Notes under the pieces: model-generated
Database searches by the model: none
The model's input: only the letters and a program-made list of their open reading frames with translations
What the model was told of the DNA's origin: nothing
Made by a program: the position numbers and the translations under genes
Assembly (NCBI GenBank): GCA_951640195.1
Contig: OX621164.1
Span: 2,647,098 to 2,711,097, forward strand
DNA: 64,000 nt
Reading direction: 5' to 3'
Source of the DNA: Porpolomopsis calyptriformis
Lineage: Eukaryota; Basidiomycota; Agaricomycetes; Agaricales; Hygrophoraceae
Part shown: piece after piece, positions 13,004 to 25,845 of the stretch
Layout of the letters: each line of letters starts with the position of its first letter
How positions within the stretch are numbered: position 1 is the stretch's first letter

Positions 13004-14509
13004 ACGAGAGCGGATTCGAGGCGCTCACTCTTTGCAATCTAGTTCGGTCTTTCATCTGTCCTCCTTCGACAACTTTGTATTTTTAGGATCGTTCACCTGC
13101 AGTTGTTCGTACTGTGAAGGCAGCGCTTTAAGCAAGATACTATACAAATATTCTCCAGCCTGCTTTTACCAGAACGCAGGCTATCCGAGACGATACACAA
13201 CTTGAGCGTGCCAGGAGAGCGAAATGAGACTTTTGTACTCTTACGGTACTTAATTCTTCCCAGACCATCAAAGTCCTCCAGCGACTCGTTAAGCTGGCTT
13301 GTTGCCTATTCATTCATGCCGAGTTGATTTTTCTTCCGCGGTTTCCTTCCAGGAATAACAAAACTCGGCCGCGACGTTTCTTGGAGGTGCCTCGTATAGA
13401 GTCACGACATCTCCGTCATGCAATAACGCTACCCGACCTTCTCTTGATCCATCCCTCCCATTCTCCTTCAACTCTGCAGGCGGCACCAGTCTCTCCCTCC
13501 TCGCCCGCTTCCTTTCGCCATACTCTGCGACAGCTAGTTCTACGCCCTTGCTATTTCCGCCTGTTTAGAGGCTATTTTTCACGAGGATGACATTCGGTAC
13601 ACTCAATGAGGGTGGCGTAGCAGAATCATCTGAATTGTCGTTGGCGTTACCAAGATGGTTACCTAGGCTGCAAGACCCTACCCAGACGCGCACGCACGTT
13701 GAATGTCTGATTTACGATAGATGCATCATGTTGTCATCGCGTATACTAGATGAGAGGAAGACGCCGGACATAGCTGCCTGTGCAACTGCCGGGACATATT
13801 TCCCGCGCGATCGCCCGTGAAGCCCGACGTCCAATAGGTTGAACTCCACAAGATCGGTTATATTAGCGAGTGGGTCGAATAGACTTTGTCAATCGAGAGG
13901 AGGATATCACAGGATTGTAGATTAGGGGGATCGGGGCTGGATCGAGTTGTCGATGCGGACACATCCTAGTTGTCGAGCTTGCTTGCAAACAAAGTCATTT
14001 TTGCAGATTGATATGATTTCAACAGAGTGGATTTATAATTTGCGGTGTTGGGGCATTGGCTGACAACAATTGGTCCGATGAGTTTGCCCTGCGAAGTATG
14101 GGCTTCAAGGAACGCAGTCATGACGGTTGTACCTGAGGACCTGATTATCCTGGGTCAAGAATCTGGCATCAACGTAGGCTGGTTATTGGGAAACAGACCT
14201 CTTGCAGGAACATGACCATGAGGCATTGGGATATTTTGCTGCCTCATGTGCATGCACCTCGTTGAATGAGACCCTGACCGTATGCCACTCACAATTCCGG
14301 CAAAACGACACGGATGCTGAAGAATCATGAGACTCGTAAGACCTAACCGCGATAGTCGTACCATATTTTTTGAATTCCTTCCGTGATGTTGTAAAGTGGG
14401 CGTATGGATCGTGGTAGGGATCACGATCAGCTCACGTATTACCGAGTACCCCACATGCTAATTCGTTTCGGAGGCGTCGGGAATTTAGTACAAACACAGC
14501 CAAATAACC
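13004..14509. other. Long intergenic region with no recognised gene
   Basis: About 1.5 kb follows the ATPase stop. Only short, unconvincing frames are present, for example 13324-13590 and 14155-14454, with no recognisable domain. I see no repeats or RNA genes. It presumably holds the ATPase 3' UTR and the promoter of the downstream NFKBIL1-like gene. Confidence 0.5.
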
Positions 14510-15717
14510 ATGCCCAAGCTTAAACTCAAGCGAACACCTTCAGAGCAATTCGAACACGAATTGCGTAAAGCAACACGGAAAATTAGGACATCTATTCGAC
14601 GTTCACATTCTGCAGCACGCGCCGATAGCGGCAGTCACAACGAAAGTTGCGACCTTTCAGGGCCTTGCTCCTGTAGACGGCGTCGACATAGATCCAGTGA
14701 CGGCAGAAAAGAAAAGGGACACCACCCTTTGAAACCCCCATCCCAGGAAGAAATTCGTGAGTCTTTTTCCCGAGTGCCGAGACCATCCCATCCCTCTAAA
14801 CTTGATTATGCTGCCATCCGTGCCCAACTAGAAGAGCGACGCTTCAGGGAGAAGATACTGGGTGCTCTCGAGGACGATGAGGGATTGCACTTTATCGAGG
14901 CCAGGTTGAATGAATATGCGCATGTGCCTGATAGGTGGCAAAGTGGAGATGCGAAAAGGGGGAGGTCTAGATGGAGAGTGGACGATGAATCAGAAGTAGA
15001 TCCGCAAAATATGAGTGATGAAGAATATGCTGAATACATTAGAGTTGGGATGTGGAGGTGAGCACTTTTATTCGGTCCTTTGTTCCCTTATTTTTTTTCC
15101 TATTCCGGGTGTCGAGCACAACATGCATTTATTGAATATTCTTTCAAAGGAGAACACATGTGATGGAGCATGCCGAACAACTACAACAAAAAGCTCTAAA
15201 GGACGCGCGCCGCGCACACGAACAAGCACTCAAGGCTGAGGCAGCTAAGCTCGAGAAAGCTGCAGAGGAAGAACGACGACGAAAGAGATTAGAAAGGGAG
15301 AGGCGACGGTGGGATGAGGCTAGGAAAGTGTATGATGGCAGGTGGAAAGCTCTTCTTGGGGATGGGGAGGATGGAAATACCCTGAAGTTCGGGGACGTGC
15401 CTTGGCCTTTAATGAATGCGCACGCGAGGGCAGACGAGACAGGACGCCGGGTAATAACGGTAACAATTGAAGATTTGACGGAGGAGGCTATCTCTGCCTT
15501 CCTTCTTCCTCGATCCTCGGAATCCAAAAACCAGGAGAGCGGAGAAATAGAGAAGAAGGTTAGGAAAGAGAGGTTGAGGGAGACAATACTGCGGTTTCAT
15601 CCTGATAAATTTGAGGGACGGTTCATGAGCAGAGTAAAGGAAGATGAAAGGGCCAAGGTGAGGGATGCGGTGGGACAGGTTGTACGAGTGCTCAACACTC
15701 TGATGGCGAATGCCTGA
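14510..15717 (+). CDS. NFKBIL1-like coiled-coil protein
   Basis: Two exons are joined by one intron (about 15058-15151). The N-terminus (KLKLKRTPSEQFEHELRKA) is basic. It is followed by a Cys-Arg-His-rich patch, a charged segment ending DEEYAEYIRVGMW, and a long Lys/Glu/Arg coiled coil. The C-terminus contains LRETILRFHPDKFEGRF and AVGQVVRVLNTLM. That ending is characteristic of NF-kappa-B-inhibitor-like protein 1 relatives, whose HPDKF element resembles part of a J domain without the full HPD co-chaperone fold. The human family member has been linked to mRNA processing; the fungal role is unknown. Start at 14510 is the first ATG and is followed directly by the conserved-looking basic block. 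Confidence 0.7.
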
Positions 15718-17067
15718 CAATACACTCGGTGTCAAAATCCCTCTATCAAGCAGGTGCGATGGTTTTTGATCATCCTAAGGTCGGCGTTGCGTTTACTCTG
15801 TGGTGCATTCTCTGAATTTATGAAGGGAAACCTAGCCTGCAACAGATATTAGATCGTACTCTCCCGTGGAACGGAGCAACCCTAACCTTACGCTCAGTGC
15901 ACCCAGACAACATCCCACACCGCGCCTATAATTAAGTCCATGAACCAGTGCTGCATTGGCGTTCCAACACGAATGGGGCTTAAAGCGCCGGTTTATGGCT
16001 CGGGGGGTCAACTTGTTGTCATTTTACGGGCGGCGATGAATGACGGATTTATAAGCGGTAACAGATTCGAAAAAATATCGATACATATCAAGTCATATTG
16101 ACATTGCGACCGTGATACCTTATCATAACTGTCAGGAGGCAAAAAATGATGTGGTCAACACCCTTGGTTCAATGTTGCGATGCTCGTCTGCAAACGCATG
16201 TGATATTATCGTGTGGTATACAACGCGCAAGAAAAGCGGATGCTAACGAACGTGAATGTTCTCGCCAAACGGGACCCCCTCCGGATTGTCCCCTACGGGG
16301 ACGCATCCTCCCCGTGACCATAGATAGAACCCTAAGCGGAAGCAAACTGAATAATCTCAACTTCACGTCCAGTACGACGACTAACCTTCTCGGAAATTTC
16401 CGGTCCAATACTCTCCACATCAATAGTACGTGTTACCTCGATCGCAATGACGGGTATCGGCTTCACAGATAAGGTCAGCAGATGCCAACATGCCAACATA
16501 GAAAGAAAAGATAAGGTGATGGGGTAGGGACAGGAGTAGGTTTGAGGATCTCCAAAGCAAACAGTCTACTTACTCGAGGGGTTGAAGCTGTACTATATGG
16601 CTGTGACCGGAAGAATGATTGATCGGGGACGTTCATTTTGGTCTCTTCATCTCGAAGTTTCATGCGAGAATTGAGTCTATGACAGACCATGATTCAAGAC
16701 ACAAACGAGAGACTAAAAGGCAGAGTATCCTCACGATGCCAAGAGAGAATTTGAGTACACTGCCAGAAGCCAAGTCAATGAAAGTATCAGGAGTGTATGG
16801 GTGGCATACGTTTTCCGAGGCACGTGTATATCGCAATCCAGACATCTAAATAGCGTTTTCATTCAATATGGGAGGCTACTGGAAGTGGCCGGAAATTTTT
16901 ACGAACAATTGAACGGCATCGTCTGTAACTAAAAGGTTTTGAGACCTGAGAAATTTCTGACCACTGACGAGTGAAACTCACACATATGACCATCGCCACG
17001 GCGGTAACGCTTGAAAAATAGTCCATGAGCCATTGTCATGCTTCAAACGGATCGCGTCCAATGTTAC
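15718..17067. other. Intergenic region with no recognised gene
   Basis: About 1.35 kb lies between two converging genes. Short frames (16146-16472, 16619-16849) have no recognisable domain or splice partners. The 3' end of the DUF6534 gene may reach into the right part of this interval, since its last exon could not be fixed. Confidence 0.45.
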
Positions 17068-17990
17068 CTAGTCATCAAACCGGTTTCTAAAAAGACAATG
17101 AGTAAAGAGAGTCGATGGTCTCGCCGTGGATTGCAACCTACGCAATGTCCAAGCAACCAAGCGGTCAAGAACCTTGTTCGTTCTTATAAAAATGGAACGA
17201 TAATGTGAGAACATGCGATAGCGTAATGGAGCTTCCATACCTGTGAAACATATTGTCGCGATGCCGGAGCAAAAAGTAGCAGAGGGACACGGCGATGATG
17301 ACATCGACGCACGCGCTTGTGACAAGGACGGTTGTGAGGAGCCATCTCCAATCTTTGGCGAACTGCATGATGGAAGGTGACTCGAAAGCTTGCGCGCCAG
17401 CGACTATGCTGCCGATAAAGCGAGCAAAAGAAAGGATCCAGCAGAATACACCGACAAGGGATCGGTTCATTATCTTCCAAACGCGATAGGCGAAAAAGAC
17501 CTAAATTGAGTTGTGAGTTGTGACCAGGGTAGAGGAGGTGAGATGGCGATAGAGACCTGCACAGTGAGCGTAATAACAGCCCCAAAGATGATGGTCGCAT
17601 TTAGAGATTCGAATTTGACTAGCTTGTCCCGTCTGCCATACCACGTTATTGTCGTTGTGTAAATCAAGAAGGAGATCAGCCAGGTGTGTCCTAGTTCCAT
17701 CACCCTGGATTGCATCGTTGTAGTCAAGACCGGCAAATACGAAATGGAGCATACCACACGAACGCAACCTGGTTTAATCCACAAAAAAAAAAGAGAGCGC
17801 ACGAAGCTTAGTTCCAAAGGCGACGAAGATTTTGACATTGACTCACCAAAAGTTTCACATGCCATGGATCCTTGGGGAACCTGTCATAGTACACGGCAGT
17901 CTGAACGGTGACGATCCCAAAAAGAAAGAGAGAGATGAGGATGCCGATCTCCATCGCACCGAGGGTGCTGTGCATGTCATTGTACGACAT
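17068..17990 (-). CDS. DUF6534-type multispanning membrane protein
   Basis: This looks like the basidiomycete-expanded 7-helix family DUF6534. The first exon from 17990 gives STLGAMEIGILISLFLFG and then AVYYDRFPKDPWHVKLL, the family's opening helix and loop. Further exons carry hydrophobic helices, then FFAYRVWK (17470-17510), a helix beginning GVFCWILSFARFIGSIV, and WLLTTVLVTSACVDVIIA followed by SLCYFLLRHRDNMF. After VLDRLVAW (near 17140) the reading becomes unclear and I could not fit the expected last helices, so the 3' end is approximate and could be damaged. Function of the family is unknown. Confidence 0.68.
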
Positions 17991-18458
17991 TGGTTAGCGA
18001 TGGAGGACTCAAGCCAAAGGAATGTGGCGCGGAAGGGAATAGAGAGACGCTATATAACGGAACAAGTTCCGGAAAGAACCCTGCGCTCCCGTAAAATATC
18101 CCTGAGCTCGCTTGGGGTGGAATGACCATCGAAGAGGAGTACGGATATTTCGTCTTGTGGTTTATAACGGGAAGCCAATGGCACTGGGCACATGTGCTAA
18201 TGGATTATTTGTCTTATACGGCATTTGGGGACCGGTAAATTGAGCGCTTGGGTGTTGGGATGATGACCTGAATACGGATTGAAAATTGGACAGCAGGAAT
18301 TAGGCGGAGACCCGCACATCATGGGATCACCATTCTGGAATGCATGGAAGGCAATGTTTGGCTCTTTATTCCGAGACGGACGAGTGTAATAATACAACTG
18401 ACGATGTAACAGGGACCGCTGACTGATGTCATTCACCAGAACCGTGTGGTGCCAATCA
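17991..18458. other. Intergenic region, nothing recognised
   Basis: About 470 bases lie between the DUF6534 gene start and the 3' end of the beta-trefoil-like gene. No supported coding frame, RNA gene or repeat is visible. Confidence 0.5.
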
Positions 18459-19409
18459 TCATGACCCGGTCGTGCGCTTATTGGTCTTTCGAAGTGAGAT
18501 AACCTCCCAACGCCTCCGACCTCTCGCCTGCTCCCTTAGTCTTCTTTCATCCTTGACCTTGTCGGCAACGGCAATAACGCGGACGTGCCTTATTGGCTCA
18601 GGCGAATCGTCGACCTCGCCTTCTTCGCCTCTGTCTTCTTCCACCACTTCGTCCTCCTTCAAGTCGATATCCCCACGGTTGAATACCTCATCCGGTGTGG
18701 CCGATTGCGGACTTTCTCCCATAAAGAGCGATGACAGGGGCGCAGCAACCGCGGTCGAGATGAAGGCCGATGCACTATCTATGAACGTCGGCGGTTTCCG
18801 TAACGGAATAGAAGTCAGAATGTAAGACTTCGTCATCCAAGAGCTTGAGCGCATTCCAGATGGTTGGGGTGGCGGGTACGCCGGGTCCGAGGCGAAAGTC
18901 ACGGCAATCTCTCCTGTTTCTCTTTTGTACGAGAATGTGGGCAAACGGTGGGAATAAGCATTTGGAAACGGAACGGATACTGGCCGCCGGTGGCGGAGAA
19001 CAAGGCAATCATCTATTGGGATTGTTAGATTTTCCTTTAGTGAGACAACCAAACCTGTCACCCTCGACATCAATAGCATGTCCTGATGACCTCGAACACA
19101 AAGCGCCCGAGGTATCAATGAAGAAAACCTGGTTGTTGCTCTCAGGATTTCTCAAACCTGGGAGCGACGGTAAGTCGTTGTAATCGAGTACATACAGTGG
19201 ACTCACTCTCAACCAGAGAGTATTCCTTCTCGGGCCACAAAACGAGTTCTGCGCCATCTTTGACTGGGTGAGGTCTCCACCGCGACAAGACAAGCTTTCG
19301 ACAGACCTTCAACACTGTCCAGTTTGATGTCCAGTAATCGGCCAGTCGCTACGGATCGAATGATGAAGTAACCTGGAGGAAAACCGAAAGTTTGAAGGTC
19401 GGCAGTCAT
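18459..19409 (-). CDS. Conserved basidiomycete protein with ricin-B/beta-trefoil-like N-terminus
   Basis: Start at 19409 gives TADLQTFGFPPGYFIIRSVATG followed by RLLDIKLDS. After short introns come DGAELVLWPEKEYSLVES and NPESNNQVFFIDTSGALCSRSSGHAIDVEG, then LVLRHRRPVSVPFPNAYSH and GEIAVTF. The repeated pattern of hydrophobic strand, turn and NQVFFID resembles beta-trefoil carbohydrate-binding domains. The same block order occurs in conserved, uncharacterised basidiomycete proteins. The second half is acidic (EDEVVEEDRGEEGEVDD) and then basic, probably disordered, and ends at 18459. No signal peptide is apparent, so an intracellular location is likely. The function is not known. Confidence 0.65.
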
Positions 19410-19492
19410 AACGAGCAGGACTGATATGTCACATGACATGGCCAATGAGAATTACATTTACAGTACTTTCTTTGCAGCATTTGTAGCACCTA

Positions 19493-21883
19493 TTAACGTA
19501 GTCGCCTGGATAGCCGGGAGGTTCTTGGTTGCTCTTGCTTCTGCCTTTCCACCCAGTCTTCCAATGAACCGTGCATCTTCGACAACCCTTTCCACTCGTG
19601 TCTTGCAATAACACTTCCTTCTCTGTCCCTGTTCCATCCGGTGCTCATCATAACAGGTTCCTAGAAGTATTGTTATCACGGGAATGAGGCCATCATGCAC
19701 ACATCGTACCTGGGAATGCCAGCTGACGTCGCGAACGCATATATTGGTCCGAAATCCACCTCTAGGTGGTGGTTCAGGCGCCGAAGGATCGACGGACAAA
19801 GGTAGCGCCTTCGCTCGGTCAAGCACTTGAACAACTCGACCGTCGAGTGACCAAATCTAAACAGTCTGGCGATGAGATGCGTGTAGATCACGATTGGGAC
19901 ACTGACATGGATTTTCCCATCCGAGGAGCCAGAATACAAATACTGAGCTCCGGTTGTTTCTACTGGGCTGAAATGACAGCGTATGAGAGTTACAAGGACA
20001 GAATGTCCGCGGTATGTCATGACACTGCAGTCCTGAGGATGAGCAAAGGGCCGTCGTTTCGGAGGATGTTCATAGCTGACTCTCCTCTCTCAGACGGACG
20101 GCAAGGAGTGTGGTACCATCACGCACCGATAGTCGAAGCCACTTCGATAGTCAACTTTGGCGATACCATCAAACTCATCACTGCTGCGCATTTTACGCAG
20201 ATCCCAAAGGCGCAGAGCCTGGTCTTTGCCATTCGAGATGACATAACGGCCATCGCCTTTGGCGGATACATATGTGATGCCCTCTGTGTGGCCAACGAGA
20301 ATCCCAGATGGTTTCTGGCCGGTGCCAAGGGAGCGGCGATCCCTTCATCCAAGACATCGGTCCCACGTTTACAAGAAGACGGGCATTGTACACGTACCAA
20401 ACTTTGAGGAAGGTGTCGTCGGACGCACTGATCAAAACATTTCCGGAAGCCGTATCAGCCCAGCAGCAACTGTTCACATCATCATCGTGAGCCGTGATCC
20501 TCACGGTCCTTCTGCCCGCCAATAGGTCATACACTGGAATGCTACCTTAGAAAGCCGCCAAACGGGCAAGAGATCGTTATGTACCGAATAGTTTTCCGTC
20601 TCCTCCGGCAATGACCTCGTTTCCGTCAGCAGAAAACCTACAACTCCATATGCCGAAGTCCTCGCGGAGCCGCAACGGTCGATTTGTACACTCGGCAAAA
20701 GGTATCGGTATTTGTGTAGTGGACGAATCAAGGGTCGTCGCCATGTACACGGTTGGCGTCTTCTTTCGTTAATGGGAATATGTCCGCAGTGCAGACACAC
20801 TTACGATGGATGAATAGATTATCCTTGGCACACTTGGATCAGATTAGGGGACCTTGATAGAATTTGACCAGATATTACCTCTGGTCGTCAGGGCTGAGGT
20901 GAGAATCAGTAATTGTCCATCGTCCTAGTTGGCCCTGAATAGTCTTGTGAACCTTCATTGTACTTTTGTGACTATGGTCAGTATTTAAAGGATCGGAAGT
21001 AAGGTTGTCGGTCGTTGTCGGGGCAGCCCTCGTATCGTACACCCGTAGTCTGTAGTCTGCAGGGAAAGGGAATAGTTGACATCGCAGGCATATTCATGCA
21101 AAGCTACCTTGAGCACATGTGTAGTATAAGGACGAGTCTACCATACCAGAGTTTAGGAGTGGAGAATATACCACTGGTAAAAAAACACACCGGCAGAAAA
21201 TTGCCCGGAGTAAACATTGGTGTCATATGTGGCGACTGCTGTACCATTGCAGTTTGGTACCAGATTCTGGAACAACATGAGGACAGTAAATGCCGACCAC
21301 AGTCCTGGTGTGCTTACACCAGAGATATCCTCCTTGTAGGATGGTGGACGAAAACGAATTGGCGGGTTGTTAAGAATTCGGGCAATATTGAAGGCTTTTC
21401 GTTGGGATGCAGTTTTCATTGCGATCCGGCCGAACTCGCCACCCATGAGCAAGTCTAATCCGGCCTTTTGTGATTCATTGACTGGGGGAGCTGGTCGAGA
21501 AAGCCATGGATGAGTCCGCTGGTGGTGTTCATTGCGCCCATACCTTCTGAAGCGGACTCTTCTTCATCTCTTCCCCTCACGAACACACGGAAAAGGTTGC
21601 CCACCCGCAGTAATCGTATTGGACCGTGGGCTGACCTCGTTATCCGAACGCTACCCTCTCGTCCCGGATCCCCAGCGAAAAGCGAGAGCGGGCTAGAAAG
21701 AACTGCGGAATGAGGAGATGCAGATGATCGAGAATAGACTCACTCACTACCGAGAGCGGCATCATCATCATTCGCTGAAATTGCCCGGTCTTCTAATTCC
21801 AGGTCCAAATCCTCCTCCTCCTCGGCGATCCCGTCGGGCCCTTCAAAGGCATCTTCATCGGCTTCGTCCCAATCGGAGTCCAT
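19493..21883 (-). CDS. DCAF11/LEC14B-like WD40 repeat protein
   Basis: This is a WD40 propeller protein resembling DCAF11 (WDR23), a substrate receptor of CUL4-DDB1 ubiquitin ligases. The first exon from 21883 is strongly acidic (DSDWDEADEDAFEG). Later exons give RILNNPPIRFRPPSYKEDISG, TAVATYDTNVYSGQFS, RITAHDDDVNSCCWAD with NVLISASDDTFLKVW, MTYRGHSVLVTLIRCHFSP with YLYSGSSDGKIHV, and NICVRDVSWHSQ. The final exon reads PVMMSTGWNRDREGSV, then RHEWKGLS, and stops at 19493. Repeat order and the C-terminal HEWKG segment match fungal DCAF11-like proteins. It shares a 208-bp divergent upstream region with the TBL1-like gene. A 213-codon plus-strand frame inside it is a shadow. Confidence 0.82.
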
Positions 21884-22091
21884 ACTGATCAAGTTCGTTC
21901 AAGCGAGCTGGTTTCTGCACGTGACAAAAATCACCACTCGATATTCGTTGTCGGTCGCGTTACTCGTCCGTGCCAGTTTAAGCCCCACAAATGCAAAGAC
22001 CTTCAGTAAACCGATAACTGCGCTACGGTACAAACGTTGGAATGCCCTTTTGTGGTTGTTTCAAGCTCCGACATTATATAACCCTTCTACG

Positions 22092-24241
22092 ATGTCCATG
22101 CCGTTGCGCATTTCTGCGGACGAGATTAACTGCTTGATTTATTCTTATTTTCAAGATTCAGGTGAGAATATTTAACACTTTAACCACCCCTTTGACGGTT
22201 TTGCAGGGCTTCAGCATTCAGCATTCCTCCTTCTCAAAGAAGGAAACCTTGATCGGTCGCCTTATTTTGCGAAACATATTCGCCGCGGGGAGCTTGTAGA
22301 CCTTCTGAGCAAAGCCCTACTTTATGTTGAGGTCGAAGCCCATTGGGAGGATGAATCACTAGCTAAGAATTGCAAGACTGGTTTCTCTCTGCTCGACGTT
22401 CATACTTGTTCTCTCGAGAGCGACGCGGCGGCCACTGCAGAGAGACACAACGACGCTCTTGATTCAAGTGGGTTCAAACTACAGTCAAATGTTAAGCGAA
22501 AAGCCAGTACAGCATCTATGGAGGATGGTCGTTCAGACAAGCGAGCAAAAGCTGAACATGATGGCCGGGAAGTAGACGATGGCCCATCAGAATCTCAAGA
22601 ATTGCCGGTGCCATATTCTAATCCAGCGTCCAAAGCCAAATTTCCTGACATAATCAAACCGCCATCGATGAAAGACTCTTCCAAAAAGGCCATGATGACT
22701 GACGACGTTTCCGATTCCGACGTCGTTCGTCTCCTCCAAGGACACACTGCAGAAGTATGGATCTTCTCTCCTCCGCTACGTTTGTAAAAAAATGACGATT
22801 ATCGGATCGGTGATGTGTCAGATCTTTGTCTGCGCATGGAATCCAGCCCGTCCCGAGTTGCTAGCTACAGGGCAAGTATATCCATTGCCTCGACCATACA
22901 CGAACCATTCGATCTTATTAGTGCATCAGATCGAAAGATGCTGCAGTCAATATCTGGGATCTGCCTCCTGTCTCAGGACCGACGCCCCCCCTCGATCCGG
23001 CCGCTTTGTGTTCGAGAAATTATTTTGCCAGCTCTGAGCAAGGAGATTTCACAGCTCTCGATTGGAACATGGATGGTTCTCTGCTTGCAATTGCATCGTA
23101 TGACTCCACTCTCAGAATATGTACTGCCTCCGGGGGGCTCTACTTTTCGAACGGCCAGCATCAGGTGATGTCATTTAATCTTTGTTCGCACTTCCCGACT
23201 GACAATCCTTTATTGGGAAGGGGCCGATATTTGCCGTGCGATTTTCGAAAACAGGTCACTGGCTCCTGACTGCTAGTCTCGACGGCACGGCATGTATATG
23301 GGATGTTCAAGGAAAGCAGCTTCATTATCAATACCGATGTCATACAGGCAGGAAACAGAGTACTCATCGGTCCCTGCAACATATTAATTTTGTTCCCTAG
23401 ATTGTTGTTTGGACATTGATTGGCTGGATGAGAACACGTTTGCAAGCTGTGGTGCTGACATGCAGATACACATAATGAGACTGGGCGAGACCAAGCCCAT
23501 TAAAACCCTATCGTGAGTTGCCTTTTGATTAGATCGGACAAAGTATTACAACGTCCCACGTCTCCCGCAGCGGACACGGGAACGAGATTAATCAAATCAA
23601 GTGTGACCCATCCCAGACACGGCTGGCCTCTTGTTCTGACGACCAAACTGCCCGGATATGGAACATCGTCAATTGGTTGAAAGAAACACCTGACCCTTCA
23701 GCCTCTGATTCTGTGGTGATCTTGAGAGGACACAAGCATTCTGTCAGTAGCATTCAATGGTGTCCCACATATGTACATGGTTCAGTTGAACTCGTCGCCT
23801 CGTCAGTCGATATTCTCTTCTTCCAGCCAGTGTTTCCATCTAAACGGCTTAGTAGATCCTCATTCGATGGAACTTCACGGCTGTGGAATTCCGTAACAGG
23901 GGATTGCTTGAAAATTTTTTCAGATCACAAACGACCCGTCTATGCACTTGCATTTAGTCCCGATGGCCAATGTCTCGCAACAGGCAGTGGGGACGGCTGG
24001 TTACACATATACACCGTCGCAGTACGTGTTTTGACATATCTTCATGAATCTAGCCATACAAGAGTTGTCTTTTGGACAGGACAAAGAGAAAAAGTGGTCA
24101 TGGTTCGCTGGCCCTGACAGACCTGGGGTGTTTGAGATCGATTGGCAGAAATCAGGGAATACCAATAGAATCGCTTTAGCATTGGAATGTCGACAGGTAG
24201 GGATAGTAGATGTATCACGGGTGCCCAGCCTCCAAGTTTGA
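22092..24241 (+). CDS. TBL1/Sif2-like LisH-WD40 corepressor subunit
   Basis: The N-terminus [18 protein letters not shown], spliced to [12 protein letters not shown] (intron about 22162-22204), is a LisH dimerisation motif. It is followed by an F-box-like stretch ([23 protein letters not shown]). A disordered linker leads to a WD40 propeller over many exons: [81 protein letters not shown], and [24 protein letters not shown]. The architecture is that of TBL1X/TBL1XR1 and yeast Sif2, scaffolds of SMRT/NCoR and Set3 histone-deacetylase complexes. ATG at 22092 is preferred; a second ATG two codons on is possible. It is divergent from the DCAF11-like gene. Confidence 0.85.
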
Positions 24242-24425
24242 TGCTTTTATCAAGTACACACTTAATAATTGCTCCTATTCTTTGTGTCTATGCTTTGACA
24301 AATTTTTTAATGTGTAAAACAACCAATTGTGTGCTGTAGCATAAAAAGCACTTGCCTTTTTAGGTACCTCCATCTTACATAAGACCAAAGAGCGATGACA
24401 TAATCGGGTTTCACTCACTGCTCTC

Positions 24426-25768
24426 ATGTTGCGCGTCGGGATGTTACACCTGCGCCCTCTCGTCCGTCCAGTAATCAGCGTTTCGGGGCGTACTCCTCTG
24501 CAGTTCTTCTCGACGCGTTCGTTTACAAACAATGCGCAACCCAAGACTCTCCAAACTTTGCTCAAGCATCGGTCACCCTCTTTGATGACGCTCCAGCCCT
24601 CTCGATCCATCAACCTCATGACAGATTCTGCCCCAGTCGTTTCACGGCCAACCAGGGAGGAGTCCTGGAAACGTTTCGGAATTACTGCTGTCAGCAACCG
24701 CCATTCTGATTGGTTCCAAGTATTCACGGATGAACACAGGCAGCTGTTGCTGGTGCCGTACTTCTCACAGATATTTTATTGAATCGGGAGACTAGAGATG
24801 GTCTCTCCGATGCCGAAAAATCTTACCTCCACGAGAGCTTCAAGTATACCGGAGGAGGACTGACACTCACGGCCATAGCAGCCCGTTCCATGTTCAAATC
24901 CGGTGTGGCGTTCAAAGTGCTCTCTGCCAATCCGTGTATGTACACGGGCTTCCACCCTTTAATCGTCGCAGCCCGCTGACACTTGCCGTTCTGCAGGGGT
25001 CGTCCTTGGTGCTGGTCTGGCGGGCAGCATCGGGTCTATGATCGGGGTATTCATGACCCCCCCAGAAAACTCTGTGCAAAAGCATTTATTCTGGCTGGTA
25101 AGCATCTTGCATTTCCATTCCTTATTTTTCGCCAATGGTTCTACATCCATTTGCAGGCTTTTAATGGCTGTCAAGCGGCAACACTCAGTCCACTTTTCTT
25201 CCTAAGCCCTGCTATCCTTTCTCGCGCTGCTCTGTACACTTGCGGCGTTGTCGGCTCTCTATCTTACGTCGGGGCAACAGCCACGTGAGCACGACCACAC
25301 TCAAAATGTCTTCGCCAATTGAATTTCTTGCTCTCCGTAGTAATGACAAATACTTGTATATGGGTGGACCCCTCCTGGCTGGCGTTACCGTGGTTGCTCT
25401 CAGTTCTTTAGCCCCAATGGCTCTTCCAATTGGAATGCGTGGTCTCGCTATTGCAGAGTCAATCTCATTGTACGGCGGTCTTGCGGTGTTTGGAGGATTC
25501 GTCCTATACGAGTATGTGCATATCTAGTTCAAGACCTACCATATTTATTGACACGTTTGCATCAGTACTCAAAAGATTTTACAAAATGCCCGTATGGCAG
25601 AACGCGGGGGCATTCGTCGTGATCCCATAAGGGAATCCATCAGCCTCGAATTGGATATGATCAACATTTTGTTCGTGTATTTTTACTCAACACACGGCGA
25701 CGCCATTGACAAACTCCTACAGCATTCGGCTTGTTCAGCTCTTGACTATGCAGCAAAAGAAAAAGTAG
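24426..25768 (+). CDS. Mitochondrial BI-1 family protein (GHITM/TMBIM5-like)
   Basis: The N-terminus is rich in Arg, Ser and hydrophobic residues, typical of a mitochondrial presequence. Following exons give EESWKRFGITA, NRETRDGLSDAEKSYLHESF with KYTGGGLTLTAIAARSMF, VVLGAGLAGSIGSMIGVFMTP and FWLAFNGCQAATLSPLFFLSP. Next come DKYLYMGGPLLAGVTVVALSS, MRGLAIAESISLYGGLAVFG and FVLYDTQKILQNARMA, with the last short exon IRLVQLLTMQQKKK ending at 25768. The multispanning BI-1 fold and YDTQ motif match GHITM, an inner-membrane protein with roles in cristae organisation and cation exchange in animals. The gene is intact with about five introns. A lysine-rich terminus is usual for the family. Confidence 0.88.
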
Positions 25769-25845
25769 TCTGTATGACCAATGTACCATTATCCCCTCTG
25801 TGATTTTAGGACGTATTATAGTATATTTCATGAAACGGATTTGTT

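Noticed and set aside
19766..20407. 213-codon plus-strand ORF
   Set aside because: Antisense shadow of the DCAF11-like gene, whose opposite strand gives recognisable WD40 repeats over the same bases.
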